Below are positions 43,854-55,400 of a stretch of 64,000 nt of DNA, piece by piece. Location of the stretch: positions 558,001-622,000 of the forward strand of contig JAALGZ010000020.1 of assembly GCA_015227615.1 (NCBI GenBank), read 5' to 3'. Source of the DNA: Labyrinthula sp. Ha. Taxonomy: Eukaryota; Sar; Bigyra; Labyrinthulida; Labyrinthulaceae. Position numbers and translations under genes: made by a program. The stretch's first letter is position 1, and each line of letters begins with the position of its first letter. Under the pieces are notes generated by a model, which worked only from the letters and a program-made list of their open reading frames with translations, ran no database searches and was not told the DNA's origin.

Positions 43854-46800
43854 TATTTAGCTTAGTTTAAACGATTGGGATTCCTATTTTTATTCCCTCT
43901 TTAGGAAAATAAAGAAATACAATATATGCATTTAGCATAAGGAAAAGTTTCAAAAGTAAATGATGGGCGAAGAATATTCATTCAAAGTAAAAATGTTTTA
44001 TAGAATCAAAATCCCAGAGTTTCTCTGCTTAAAAAACCATAATTGTGTTAAAGTATTGGTGGATTTCTTTTTGTTAAGCTGAAGTCCTAAGAATATTGCA
44101 AGCGAGAAGAATATGGTTTCTTCCCTCGAAAAAAAATACAAGACAAATTACATTACAGTTTAAAGGCACATCAAGTATTGGGTAATAATGGATAGTTATT
44201 TTACTGCCGCTGAAGAAATCCACGACCCCTATGCAAGAGTCAGGTTGTGCACCGAGTAACTAAAGGACTCTAGATAAAAGAAAGGGCAATTCCTCGTGAT
44301 TTTTTCTAGCTTCTAAAGCAATGAAAAATTAATATTACATATAAAATAACAAATACAAAAAGAAAGTTATATAAAAAATCTAAGTAAAAAGAAACAGAAA
44401 AGATTTTATCAAGTAATAGAGACTTTCAATATACATGGATTATGCCATTTTTGTTTACGATGCGCTGAAGCAAATGAACAACTGTCTTAAGGGAATATAA
44501 TTATTTACAAAATTTTTGAATTTTGAATTTTTTTTCTGAGCAGGACTTCACTATGTTATTAATGCCTTTTCAATTTAATATCTAGTGCATTTAACACCGT
44601 GTTTACTAGTAATCCAGATAAACTTCAGAGAACAGTTGTTGACATAGTTTAATTGCTGTATTCCGGAATAGGTATAAGCAATAATATTGAATTTCAGGAA
44701 TTCCCGTAACATTAGCTTTATTTTCCAATAAGCTATGCATATGTAGGGTCTGGAAATGTAGTTTATGCTTGTTATAGCTTCAATAATATATAAAACTCAG
44801 AGATGTAATATCCCACTAAGCGAAATAAAATTGATGCTTTATATTTTCTTAGATTATTTTGCCTATTCCTCATATAATTTTCTAGACTTTGAGTTCAAAA
44901 TACAAGACATATATTGAATAACATCTTGAAAGTTTCTTATAAGAATATTTTTTTCCTGACCTGCAGAAATTTTGAACTTATTTCCATGCTCGGTTGAGGA
45001 TGAAATTTATTTTCATCCTCAGTTAAAGGCCATTTTAAAATAAAACGAAATGAACTTTGTCTTCCCAGGCCAATATTATACCGGCATTAGTATATAGAGG
45101 TAACGCTTTGAAGCTACAGCACAAGGTGTTAATAAATACTATTAGAAACTTAATATCGACTTGTCTTTATAATTACCGGGCTAAGAGTTAGTTAGCCGAA
45201 TATTTTCAAGATGATCTACAGGAGGTGATATAGGGCAGAAAATTATTATTATAACTCTTCTTTGCTTAAGTTTCTTCAAACCAAACAACCAGTGGAAGTA
45301 ATGGAGAGCTATTAGGTGAAAATTATCTCGTGGTAGTTGCTGAAATTATGTTCATTTACTGATTACAAAGTGATGTTTGAATACTTTTACTTGTCCAGTG
45401 TATGTATGAAACATTAACCAAGCAGTTCTTCTAAAGAAATTCAGTAGATTAACTCAATATGATATATGAAAGAACCAATTGTGTTCCCAGCGTGAAGTTA
45501 TTTTACCTGTGAATGATTGCATCCCTGACAACTGTAGCCGCACCAATGTGAGACCTATATCTCCTTACTTGAATATTAATCAAGTATAAAGGTCATGGGT
45601 GTTAGGCTGTCGTGTTAATTACCTTGAGCTACGTAAGCAGTGATACGACAAAATATTAATTTCTTAGAAAGACAGACTATTATTAATACGTGTTCTACCT
45701 GAAGAAGGACAAAAGAGATTGATATTCTTACCACTGGCTATTACTAAATAGGGACCGGTATTTGTACTATTCTGAGTTGCTAGTAAAATCTATACCTTAA
45801 TTACATTTCCCTCGAAATCTAAGGTTAGATCTAATGTGCAAAAATTAGAAAAAATTGTGCAATTCGCGTATAGTAGTGAGTACATTCTTTGTTTTCATGT
45901 AGAAAGAAGCGTTTGAACTATGATGGCACACCATTTGGGTGTTTCAAGGGGTAGGCAGAGAGATGGTAAAAGCGACCTCATCACAATAAGAGGTTCCAAC
46001 CAACCTTAACATTGGTTTCCAAGAAGCGCTAGGCTTCTATGAGTTAACAAGGCACAAAAGTTAGTTTAAGAATCGCTGTTTTCAATTAGAACAAAGAAAA
46101 AAAAAATATTGAAACTAATTATATGTTGCCACAGTCGTTTTTGTTATTTCATACTGAGCAAATATTTAGTACAGTTTTAGAATATATGAATATCTAGTAT
46201 AAAAAACATTGAGCTCATAGCAGTGTTGTTGATCAATACTTATAGATTTGAAGTTGACTTCGGTAGCAAGCAGATACTTCTTAGCTTCGTGAAGAGTATT
46301 AGTTATATTGAAGAATTTTACGACTAGATAGACATTCGTTTTAGGAAAAAAGCGCACAGAGAAAAATATATCGATTATATTTCTTTTTCACGCTAAATAG
46401 ACTTACATATCCAAACATATCAAAAAGTTCATAACTGAGCTAGATGTATATTTAAGAAATCTTGCAACCAATGTAAACTAGAGATGATAGCGTTCATATA
46501 AAATGTTCCTCATGCATGATAATTTAAATTAATATTGCTAATATCAAACTAACAAGCTAGGACTGTTAAGATTAGAGGTTTTTAACGAGAGAATCTTAAC
46601 AAGATCTTCTTGAGAAAAGCTCTCTTATCATCTCGCAATACAAATGTTCTGGTAAGATCATTCGAGGGAAGCTTTTGTAATCTCGATAAATACACCTAGT
46701 TAAGATTATAAGTAAAGCATTGAAATCTTGGAAAAACGTATAATTTAACGGGAAGCTAGGAAAATTCTTTTATATTCAGACTACGAGATGTGTAAAATCT

Positions 46801-49336
46801 TATTATATTCACCGTCAATGGGCCAAGATAGTTGCATCTTGTCCTTGGAGTTGAAGGCGCTGGCCATTGAAGTGCCACTCACATTCTCGATAAAGTCCTA
46901 CTGGCTTCGTAGTTAATTTTATGGTATAGCTACGTTGAAGTGGCTTGATTATTTTTATACATGGCTACAAAGGCTTTTCGCCATGGCTTGCTACTATTCA
47001 TTCTTTTCCTTGTGCTCCTTTCTTCTATGCGAACAAGCTATATACATATATTTAAACCAGGTGAAGACCTAGATTGGAAAAGACTCTATATTCAAGATAA
47101 AAGGCAGAGCTTAAAATCTTTTTCACAAACATTAAGCTATCACATAGAGAACCCAAATTGCCGTAATAGCAATAATGACAGGTCTTGCCAGCACCAATTA
47201 TCATTCGCAATTACGGCAACTGAGTATGTATCCATATCTCGTTGCTGGGGAAGTACCCTTAGTTAACATGAATAAGTAGACCATCGTGAGAGCTAAAAAT
47301 TTTGGTTTTTAACATGCTTGAAAGGTTAATCTTAGTTAATATGTGCAGCTGGGAACAGGAAACAATATATACACTCAAGTTTTAGTCTCCGCTTCACCTG
47401 CATTCAAAATACTCAGAATTCTTGAGTAACCTTGTATACTCAATTTACAGATAGCAGAAAGGCTAGACATCTTAACTTACCTCTATGACCTGGTAGTACC
47501 ACATGATGAAATAATTATGGATACCCACTCTCTTAAATTTGCTACCTACTCTATTCTAGGGAATAATATGAAATTAAAGAAAGCTGCTCTCGAGTTGGTT
47601 TTAAAGCTTCCTTCACTCAGTTAACCTGAATACTTTAATACTTTTTTAGGATCAAATCTAACCTTAGAAAAATAGATGCCCTAGTCTCGGATAGCCTGAT
47701 AATATCTTGGACAACGGAACCTTGTAGATATATTTTAATTATCTAGCAGGCCTAAAACGTTTCAATAACTACAGTTTGATTCCGGATATAGTAATTTATA
47801 AGTTACAGATGCAAAGAAGTTTACTGGAATCCAGCTAATGACATTAGTAGAGATTCAATACGATTAATGAATACTGTTTAAAAGAATTTTTTACCAGACT
47901 AATCTTTGCGATTGATACTGATATTTCTCCAGATATTTTCATTGGACGTGGAAAATCAATTGGTATCCACAATTAAGTCATAATCACTTGATACGAGCTA
48001 TCATCCCGAGTTTCTAGTTTGTAATAAAAGTTAACAAAGTTCAAGTGATTGTAGATGAAATTTATTAGAAATGAGGCCTTGGTAGAAGAAAAGAAAAACC
48101 TTGTTCATAATCTTTCGGAATAAAACGGAGCGTGCAAATAAGAGCTCATTTCACACTTAACAGATTATTGACAATCAACCAAAGCACTGGCTTTTTTATC
48201 ACAATTAAGAAGAAAATATGCAACGAAGAAAGCGCTAAATCAAAATGCACCCCAGTGTTATAAGAGACACAAAACTTGAGAATGCCCACTTAGTTTTCCC
48301 AAATCAGTAAGTTAACGTAGCAAAAAATTGCTTGTAAGTTTTTACAACAAAATGTGGCTAACCACCATTTGGTAATGCTAGTCTGCAGCAAGATCTAGAA
48401 GAAAATCAGTTAACAAAATAGACTTTGCTGCAACCCCAGGTAGAATTAAGTCGAAATCAGACAGAATTTAAAATTTCTCGAGTTTACCCTAGATGCTGTG
48501 GTATATCCCTTTCGGAGATAAGGTTAATAAGAATCTTTACTAACATTAGCACTAACAAAACACAATTTCACTCCTAGTTCAAGCATTAATTAGGACAGTG
48601 GATTGTGTTTACCTCACCAGTAATGACATTTACATTACTCCTAGCTTGTCGGTATCATTTGGGAGTCTTTCGCACAATTTGCAACCTTGTTACCCGACGA
48701 CAAATTGTTGTTACTTCTATGAGAAATAAATCTTTCCCCAGCGACATCAGTTCCCTATACTTGCACGCTGAGTCGTTTTGGTGTTCACCCACCGGGGTGT
48801 ACCTCTCAAGCTGTAGCTTAGTGTAGCATTCATGCCGCTTGTAATATTGAAGAACAGGCACTAAGTTTCTATTAATAATCATAGCTGCTTCATTCTCAAT
48901 GGACAGAGCTTTTCTTTTAAACTGCTTGGAAATTTCAACTTAGGAGTTTGCATAATTGCACAGCTAGAGTAGTGGATGAGCTGAGAAACCATAAAAGAAT
49001 TTGAAAGCATAGCCAAGTAGCCGGGTTTCTCTAGTTCTTAGTACTTGATTGGTTGCCATATGTAGTTAGAAAGTAGTGTAATGATAGAAATTAATGACCC
49101 CAAGACTGATCCCGAACCGTGAACAAGATTTTTCTTGTAGATGTGATGCAATGGCCAAAGTAAAGAATCAACGTGAAGCTTCTTAAGTAGGCAAACTAGT
49201 AAACGCAAAAAGTTAACTAATTCTTGGACTGAGCTGCACCAGGGGAGCTATATCAGCGTTCAATGAAACTTAATTTAGTTAAAGTGGCTATACTTAGAGG
49301 CTTAGGGACACTTTCTGTTAAGCATTTCTGCGTGAT
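43854..49336. other. gene-poor spacer 6 (5.5 kb)
   Basis: No intact known gene is seen. A possible secreted or membrane-anchored frame at 46961-47266 is listed separately. A 51-codon protein-like block at about 47452-47625 on the same strand (RLDILTYLYDLVVPHDEIIM) ends in TAA and has no visible partner exon; it looks like a coding relic. No repeats or RNA genes were noticed. Confidence 0.5.
46961..47266 (+). CDS. possible small secreted or membrane-anchored protein
   Basis: An ATG-started frame of 101 codons begins with a textbook signal/anchor sequence: basic residues, then GLLLFILFLVLLSS. A hydrophilic segment follows (PGEDLDWKRLYIQDKRQSL, three Cys later on). It lies isolated inside a gene-poor spacer, with no recognised neighbour, and the C-terminal part looks arbitrary. 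Chance frames of this length are expected in 45 kb of spacer, so the signal-like start is the only positive evidence. Confidence 0.25.
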   Translation: MATKAFRHGLLLFILFLVLLSSMRTSYIHIFKPGEDLDWKRLYIQDKRQSLKSFSQTLSYHIENPNCRNSNNDRSCQHQLSFAITATEYVSISRCWGSTLS

Positions 49337-49750
49337 ATGAACCAAATACTAAATGAAGAATTGGAAAAACTCCAAATCATATCAAATGAAAGAAGTCCTA
49401 TATTTTCGACTACAGCACCTGCAGGCCATATTTTGGAAAAGAAAGCAATAACTTCCAAACTAACAAGAGAAACCTATAATCATAACTTACACGAGGTTAG
49501 TTATATTAGACAGAAATTTGAAGGAAAGCTCAAAAACCTCTTTTCAGCCTTCGCAGTGAAAACAGACAACAAGAGTGTTTACACTAAAGAATTTCAATTC
49601 ACTGAGGCATTAGAAACCCAAGTAAAAGAAATGTCGCTAGACCACGAAAACAGGAAAAAGAAAAACATATATAGCAAATGGGCTGAGCAGATTGCCATGC
49701 TCAACAATGCAAAACGAAACCAAACAGCCAAGAGAAAAAGAGGTACATAG
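49337..49750 (+). CDS. small basic, probably nuclear protein, unknown
   Basis: A 137-aa frame from ATG 49337 (an in-frame TAA lies just upstream) to TAG. It is rich in Lys, Glu, Gln and Asn with helical stretches (EELEKLQIISNE, then FTEALETQVKEMSLDHENRK) and ends in a likely nuclear localisation signal (AKRNQTAKRKRGT). No family was recognised. Its stop lies 7 bp from the stop of the convergent NOM1 gene, the arrangement shown by real gene pairs throughout this window, and this supports it. A spliced upstream exon cannot be excluded. Confidence 0.62.
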   Translation: MNQILNEELEKLQIISNERSPIFSTTAPAGHILEKKAITSKLTRETYNHNLHEVSYIRQKFEGKLKNLFSAFAVKTDNKSVYTKEFQFTEALETQVKEMSLDHENRKKKNIYSKWAEQIAMLNNAKRNQTAKRKRGT

Positions 49751-49757
49751 TGTCAAA

Positions 49758-51956
49758 TCATTTCAGTGACAGCTCATCAGACGCTTTAAATTCTGCATCA
49801 TACATTTCTCTCATTTGTGTCTTCTCCATTTTTTCACTCCACAGATTCTTGAGCATTTTAATTATTTTCTTAGTTCTTTTTTCCTGAGACATAGGTGAAT
49901 TCTTAAGAAAGAAAATAAACCCATTCTTAAGCAGTTCAAAATCTGAGCTTAACTTAAGCCGTGCGAATATTTTCAACACCTTCATAAGCTTCATCTCACT
50001 TGTAGCTCGTTCCTCAGACTTATAACCATACATAATTAGACTCCAAAACATAACATTAAGAAATTTGTTCATATTTTCGGAACAATTTACAAAGTCAATC
50101 GTCTTCAAGACTGTTAGAGGTAATACCTTAGATAAAAACATCTTAGAAAGCAACTTACCAGCGCTAATTAATTCATTGCTATTATATCTCTCAGGTCCTT
50201 GTAATTTTTTAAAAAAGTCCCAAAGATGAAGTTGAAGAGTAAATTTTAAGCTATTTTTTTTTCCTTCAGTAAGTTTTTCTAGAACCTGAGAGTAATATGG
50301 ATTAAATTTTTTAACCTTTTGGTTCACAGTAAAAATAACATAAACGAGTTCACGTTGTTGAAACTCATTTAGACCCAGATCCTGTAGCTTTCTAACACAA
50401 TCTTCTTCATTAGAAGCTGTAAACAGAGTCACAAAAATAGCTTTACGAACTTCACTCTTCAAACTCATTGACTCTGCCACTTGGACTAAGTCATCAGGAG
50501 CCGTGAAAACAATTTCTGAAATTTTGTTTCGTGCACTGTTCTGTTTTGCTTTGGGAAGAACTTTTTCTTGTCTGTTAGAGTTCAATGAGCCATTTCCAAC
50601 CCAGGAGGAACCGACAATCCACCATCGACCAAGTTTCTCAGCGTTAAGCAGATCTTCTATACCAAACTCTAAAGGACTAATATTTGCATCTTCTTTTCCT
50701 TTAAAGCTTTTAATCACTGGCATAATGTCTTTGGCTAATCTAAGAACTCTTTCTTCATCCTGTCTATTATTCTTTAAGAGTAAAATTTGACCAAGGACAT
50801 ATTCAGAAACTTGAGTTTCTTTATTCTTTTTAGTGCCTGTAATTTTTCTATCACTGTATTTTCTAACTTCAATAATAAGCTCCTTCAAATGAAGAGGTGA
50901 TTCTTTTCTTAATTTACAACCAAGATAATTCAACAAGTTTGATAGAACACAAAGAACCTTAAGTACAGATCCAGGCACATCAACTTCCAAGATAAAAGAT
51001 AAAAAAGAAAACATAAGCTTATTGCTAAAGATATCAAAATAATAGAGAAAGCCAAGTAGTAAGCATATATTCTCTAGGCTCTTATTCTCATGCAGTAAAT
51101 ATTTGTTTGATTTCCACATTTTGTGTATTTGAAAACATAACTTTTCACAGAAAAAAGCACCAATATCTGAAGACAACTCAACTGAGAGTAAAGTAATTAA
51201 GGCAGAAAAATTCATGCTTATTCTAGATAATTTTGCAACTTGCGTTTCATGTGTAACAAACTTGAGAAGTGTTTCCAATAGTATTTTATTACTTGTGTTG
51301 CGGGCATTATTTCGGTATATCTTTTTCACATCCGAATAAATTAGTTCTAAGTTTGATGAATTTAACCTATTCAAAGCACGATTGAATTGTTTCTTTATTC
51401 TTTCATTTTCAGAACTTGGAACTGTAGCAGAATTAAGTCTGGAAAATCGAATTTGCTTTTGTTTTATTTCTTGGCCGTATATATTTTCTTTTGGTAAGTA
51501 ACTTGTATTCTTATCCAATGAAAAATTTTGTTCAACAGGTTCGGCTTCTTCTATCTCGTTCAATTCTGGTTCTTCCTCAAACTCTTGGTCTCTTTTCTTG
51601 TCGAGTTCTTCCAAGAAATCCCAAATCCCAGCATCAAATCCATCCTTTCTCAACTCACGTTTCATTTTCTTTGATGAGTTTTTACCTCCTGTGATGCCTA
51701 ACTTTTTTTCTAACCTTGCTATCTCTTCATCTTCGGGAAATACTTCAACCGGCTTCTCTAGCTTATTCCTGTCCACCAACTCATCCTGTGGTTCCTTAGC
51801 CACCTTAACGCTTCGTATAACCTTCTTTGTGACAACATTGATTTTAACTGAATTCTCTTTTGAGTTTAATCTTTCATTTTTTCTCAGTCTTTTCGCTTTT
51901 CTGTCTTGTTTTCTTTGAGCTTTCCTCTTCGACCGTTTAGATACCTTCGACACCAT
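49758..51956 (-). CDS. NOM1: nucleolar MIF4G/MA3 protein NOM1/Sgd1
   Basis: A 732-aa single-exon gene, ATG 51956. The N terminus is highly basic (KRSKRKAQRKQDRKAKR) and acts as a nucleolar signal. An acidic linker contains DGFDAGIWDFLEELD. A MIF4G domain fills residues about 187-400 (RIKKQFNRALNRLNSSNLEL and following helices), and the family hallmark GRWWIVGSSWVG is at about 450-465. A MA3 domain follows at about 500-620: AESMSLKSEVRKAIFVTLFT, then ELVYVIFTVNQKVKKFNPYY and KFTLQLHLWDFFKKLQ. These match NOM1/Sgd1, which acts with the DEAD-box helicase eIF4A3/Fal1 in 18S rRNA processing. The long gene has no intron, unlike the eight-exon MSI1. It converges on the small basic protein gene. Confidence 0.94.
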   Translation of the reverse strand: MVSKVSKRSKRKAQRKQDRKAKRLRKNERLNSKENSVKINVVTKKVIRSVKVAKEPQDELVDRNKLEKPVEVFPEDEEIARLEKKLGITGGKNSSKKMKRELRKDGFDAGIWDFLEELDKKRDQEFEEEPELNEIEEAEPVEQNFSLDKNTSYLPKENIYGQEIKQKQIRFSRLNSATVPSSENERIKKQFNRALNRLNSSNLELIYSDVKKIYRNNARNTSNKILLETLLKFVTHETQVAKLSRISMNFSALITLLSVELSSDIGAFFCEKLCFQIHKMWKSNKYLLHENKSLENICLLLGFLYYFDIFSNKLMFSFLSFILEVDVPGSVLKVLCVLSNLLNYLGCKLRKESPLHLKELIIEVRKYSDRKITGTKKNKETQVSEYVLGQILLLKNNRQDEERVLRLAKDIMPVIKSFKGKEDANISPLEFGIEDLLNAEKLGRWWIVGSSWVGNGSLNSNRQEKVLPKAKQNSARNKISEIVFTAPDDLVQVAESMSLKSEVRKAIFVTLFTASNEEDCVRKLQDLGLNEFQQRELVYVIFTVNQKVKKFNPYYSQVLEKLTEGKKNSLKFTLQLHLWDFFKKLQGPERYNSNELISAGKLLSKMFLSKVLPLTVLKTIDFVNCSENMNKFLNVMFWSLIMYGYKSEERATSEMKLMKVLKIFARLKLSSDFELLKNGFIFFLKNSPMSQEKRTKKIIKMLKNLWSEKMEKTQMREMYDAEFKASDELSLK

Positions 51957-52151
51957 TATTTAGTTTTTACGATACGATAAGAAAATTTTACTATTCTTAT
52001 TTGGTTACTATAATAATATATCCGTTTAGTCAGAACTTAGAAAGAGAACTTACAAAAGACTTCTTGTTAAAACTTATTTTTTATAACTATTAACTGTGCA
52101 TATTCTACTTGGTAATCACCAGGTTAACGAACTATCTTCCATTGGGCAAAA

Positions 52152-52430
52152 TTATACTTGTTCAACAATCTGTTGATCACCTTTAACTTCAGCAGCTGCA
52201 ATTGCAGCTTCTTGTTCCCTAAATTCAGCTTTGTCCGCTCTACAAATACATCCACAGTTATAGAGGATGAAAGTTAAAAGGAAACCAACTGAAGCAACTC
52301 CAAATAAAGCTCCGAGGAAGAAAGTAACGACACCTCCACTCGCAAGCATGATGGTACCAGCTACACCAAACGCGAAGAAAAGAGTAGCATAGGCTCTTGA
52401 GTTCGGGTCTCTCCAGTATTCAGGTTCCAT
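52152..52430 (-). CDS. small two-pass membrane protein, unknown
   Basis: A 92-aa single-exon frame from ATG 52430. A short polar N terminus (MEPEYWRDPNSRAYA) precedes two hydrophobic helices at about residues 15-33 and 36-58. They are linked by a Gly-rich turn (ASGGVVTFFLGALFGVAS), forming a tight hairpin. A Cys pair (NCGCICRADKAE) at the membrane edge and a Glu/Ala-rich cytosolic helix (AEFREQEAAIAAAEV) follow. The composition and Gly patterning look like a real protein. No family was recognised. It is tandem with NOM1 (195 bp from its stop to the NOM1 ATG). A CCCAAA box lies 161 bp upstream of the ATG. Confidence 0.72.
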   Translation of the reverse strand: MEPEYWRDPNSRAYATLFFAFGVAGTIMLASGGVVTFFLGALFGVASVGFLLTFILYNCGCICRADKAEFREQEAAIAAAEVKGDQQIVEQV

Positions 52431-55400
52431 TATGTTTTATTTCTGATGAAACGTTTCCTTTTGTTTTTATTGTTTTCGGGTGTATACTTTCTGTTGTTTT
52501 CTCGATTTATTTTTTCGGGGTCACTTCAATAGTAATCCCAATTCCGGTATTACAACTGTATTATTTGGTTCTTCAAATTGTCTTGGTTTATTTTGGGTAA
52601 TTGAATTAAGGAATATATTTTGGGATTTAACCCAAAATGTACTATTTTGGGGAGGCTTTGTGCTACACTTCCAGACAGAGGATTCATCGTTGTGGTTCAA
52701 CCTTAGAAGGAGTAGAAAAATTGAAAACCAAAACATATCTAATCCACGAACTCCTTTCTCGTTTGGTTTACTCTATAGTTTGGTGGAAATACATATTCCT
52801 TTACCATAAAGTTTAAAACAAGCAAGTGTGCTGGAGTTATTACTATTATATGGTATAATTTTCGCTGGGCATAAAGCATGCACACGATATCTTACCTTAC
52901 TGGTAAGAAAATATAAGTTTATATCTATTCGTTAGTTCTTACATCCACAATTGATGCTGCTACTTTTCTGAGATAGAACGAGACTAATGTGAAACACCAA
53001 GATAAAGAACCAAAAATTTACGTTATCTTGAAAACTTGGATGTCTCGGATGAAAGTGTTGTATTAGAAATATATTTTAAAATTAAATGGATATTGAAGTA
53101 TTTTGATTTTATTTAAGTGATGCGGAAAATATATCTTCTTTGCCATCATATTTCGTGTTTCCACAGTCTTGTGGTCTAAGAAGTTACAATGGATAAGAAA
53201 GGTAAACGAAAATGTTTAGTCTTTTCCAAGTCTGTCTAGACCAAGGTGGCAATACCGGGGTTAATTCATCCGCTCTAAATACTGCAACTGGATAGGTTCT
53301 TTTATGATATTCTACATAGTCTCCTATGAAATTATTCTCAAGAGTCTATCTACAAACGACGAGAGCCCCTTCTTTCTATAATTTGTAGTACGGTAGGTTA
53401 TTAACATAACTCTTAAGTAACTACTTCTTTGAGCAATATTCTTTAGAATTTTATTTTCCATTAAACAATAACCCTAGCAAAATAATCCTTGAACTTAACC
53501 ATAACCCATTCAACACTTGCAGATGAGCACCCGTTGTTTATGCTGAAATACAGAAATAATAACCAGAACTTTTAAATCCTTCAACATTTGAAGCTTTGTA
53601 AGAGATTTTATTCAAAAAAATCACAAATAGTCTTTTTTTTCATCCATGGGGTAACTATTCTGTATCTTTGTTACTTCGTCGGACATCTGTGACTTGCTTT
53701 TAATGTAATTGAGGGTACCAAGGCTCTACCAAACGTATTGTAAGACCTGGGAGCTGAAGTTGTAACACCTCTATATTAGTAACCTTGAGGGGTGATTTAA
53801 AGAATAGCCGAAGATGTAGTATTTATTCTGTTAGTATAATTGATTTCGACTTTGGAGCTTATCTTCGTATTCCTGAACTGTACTAGATTTGGTTATCAGT
53901 GTTTTCCTAAATACCGATATTTAAACTTTCATTTCGAAATAAGATATAGAATTGTAAAATCTCAATACTGTTTCATTCTATGTTTTCTGTTTTAGTGAAT
54001 ACTATTTTTTAATTCGTCTATCTCAATTCACGAGGTAAATTTTAGAGACACTCAGGAATCAAAAAATTGAGCCCGTGTTACTATGCTCTATGAATGCTGT
54101 TAGAAAAGTGAGCAATTTTGAAATTCTATCAGATTGATGCGGGAAATTTTAATTAATTATGTTGGTATTTCCAATACTCGGAAGAAAAAATCTTAAACAT
54201 GTACACCATATTTGTTAGAAGTTATCTGCAATCCCTCTTCTATGGTTAATAATCAGTAGCAAAATCTGTGATTTTGGCTGCCACCTGCGCAAAAAGCAAT
54301 ATGCCTTTCTATGATGTTAGAAAACGACATGAAATAAAAGTTCGAGAGTTATTAAATAGCCAGCCGTTTACTGGTTCCTTTTGATTTTTTTTTAACTTTC
54401 AAGCTATCATATAGTGTAGGAAAGTGTATTCAAAACATACATGCTTTCTCTGATGGTAGATTGATCTTAAGGATGCAACTTAAATAACACCTTTACTATA
54501 TGAAAAATGCCCGGTTTTTTCTCTACTTATGTTGACCAAAGCTAGTTTTTCTAAAACTAAAGATATAATACTCTATTAATTCATCTAGAATAACCCTTTT
54601 TTGTTGGGAAAAATAAATGCGAATATCTGCGTCGCAAAGGTTCAACGTCTTAGTGAGAGCCTTTCACCGATACTATAACACTATGTTTTCTAGTATAGTT
54701 TGGGTTAGATAATGAGTCCAGCTGAACGTCTTGTATACTGTATCTGGCTCACATCCCACCCACCTGAGAATGTGCAAATATAATCAGGGGGGGGGCTGAA
54801 TAAAAATACTCTTCAGATGGTGTTTTTTTAATATTAAGAATCATTTTCCCAGGGCAGGATGTGTCAAGAACAGTAAGTTAGAAGTAAGTTCAATCTGACA
54901 AAATCTGGAAAGTAGGATAGTGGTAGCAAAAACCATTTTTTCTATTATTTTTTTATTTGAAAGACATAACAGAAAATATACCAGGGTAGAATTCTAGTTT
55001 TACAATTATCTTATTGACATCTTTAAGACACATTTTCGAACTCGGGTCTCTCCCATTGCACGAAATCAAGACTAGTAGCAACGTTCTTTGAAAATAAGTT
55101 AAGTACATGCTTCAATGATGGTAATACTAACATAACATCTAATAAGTATAATTAGAAAGCTTAATTTTTTTGCTGAAAATTTTCCATATGAGCATATCCA
55201 AACTGCAAATGCTTTCATCATTGTGTTATTTATGAGTTTCTCGATTCATAGGATTAACGACCAGCAAATGCTCTAAGTCAAGAGTGCCGAAGCTTTATCT
55301 CGTCACAGACACACTAAGTAACAAATGGTAACCTTTTCTGTTTTCAAAATACTTTTAAAGATAAACAGAATAGCCTAATGGTTATTATATCAAATAAAAA

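Noticed and set aside
52480-52809. 109-codon + strand frame upstream of the two-pass membrane gene
   Set aside because: No ATG at its start, low-complexity Phe/Leu/Asn-rich translation; it overlaps the likely promoter of the divergent strand gene.
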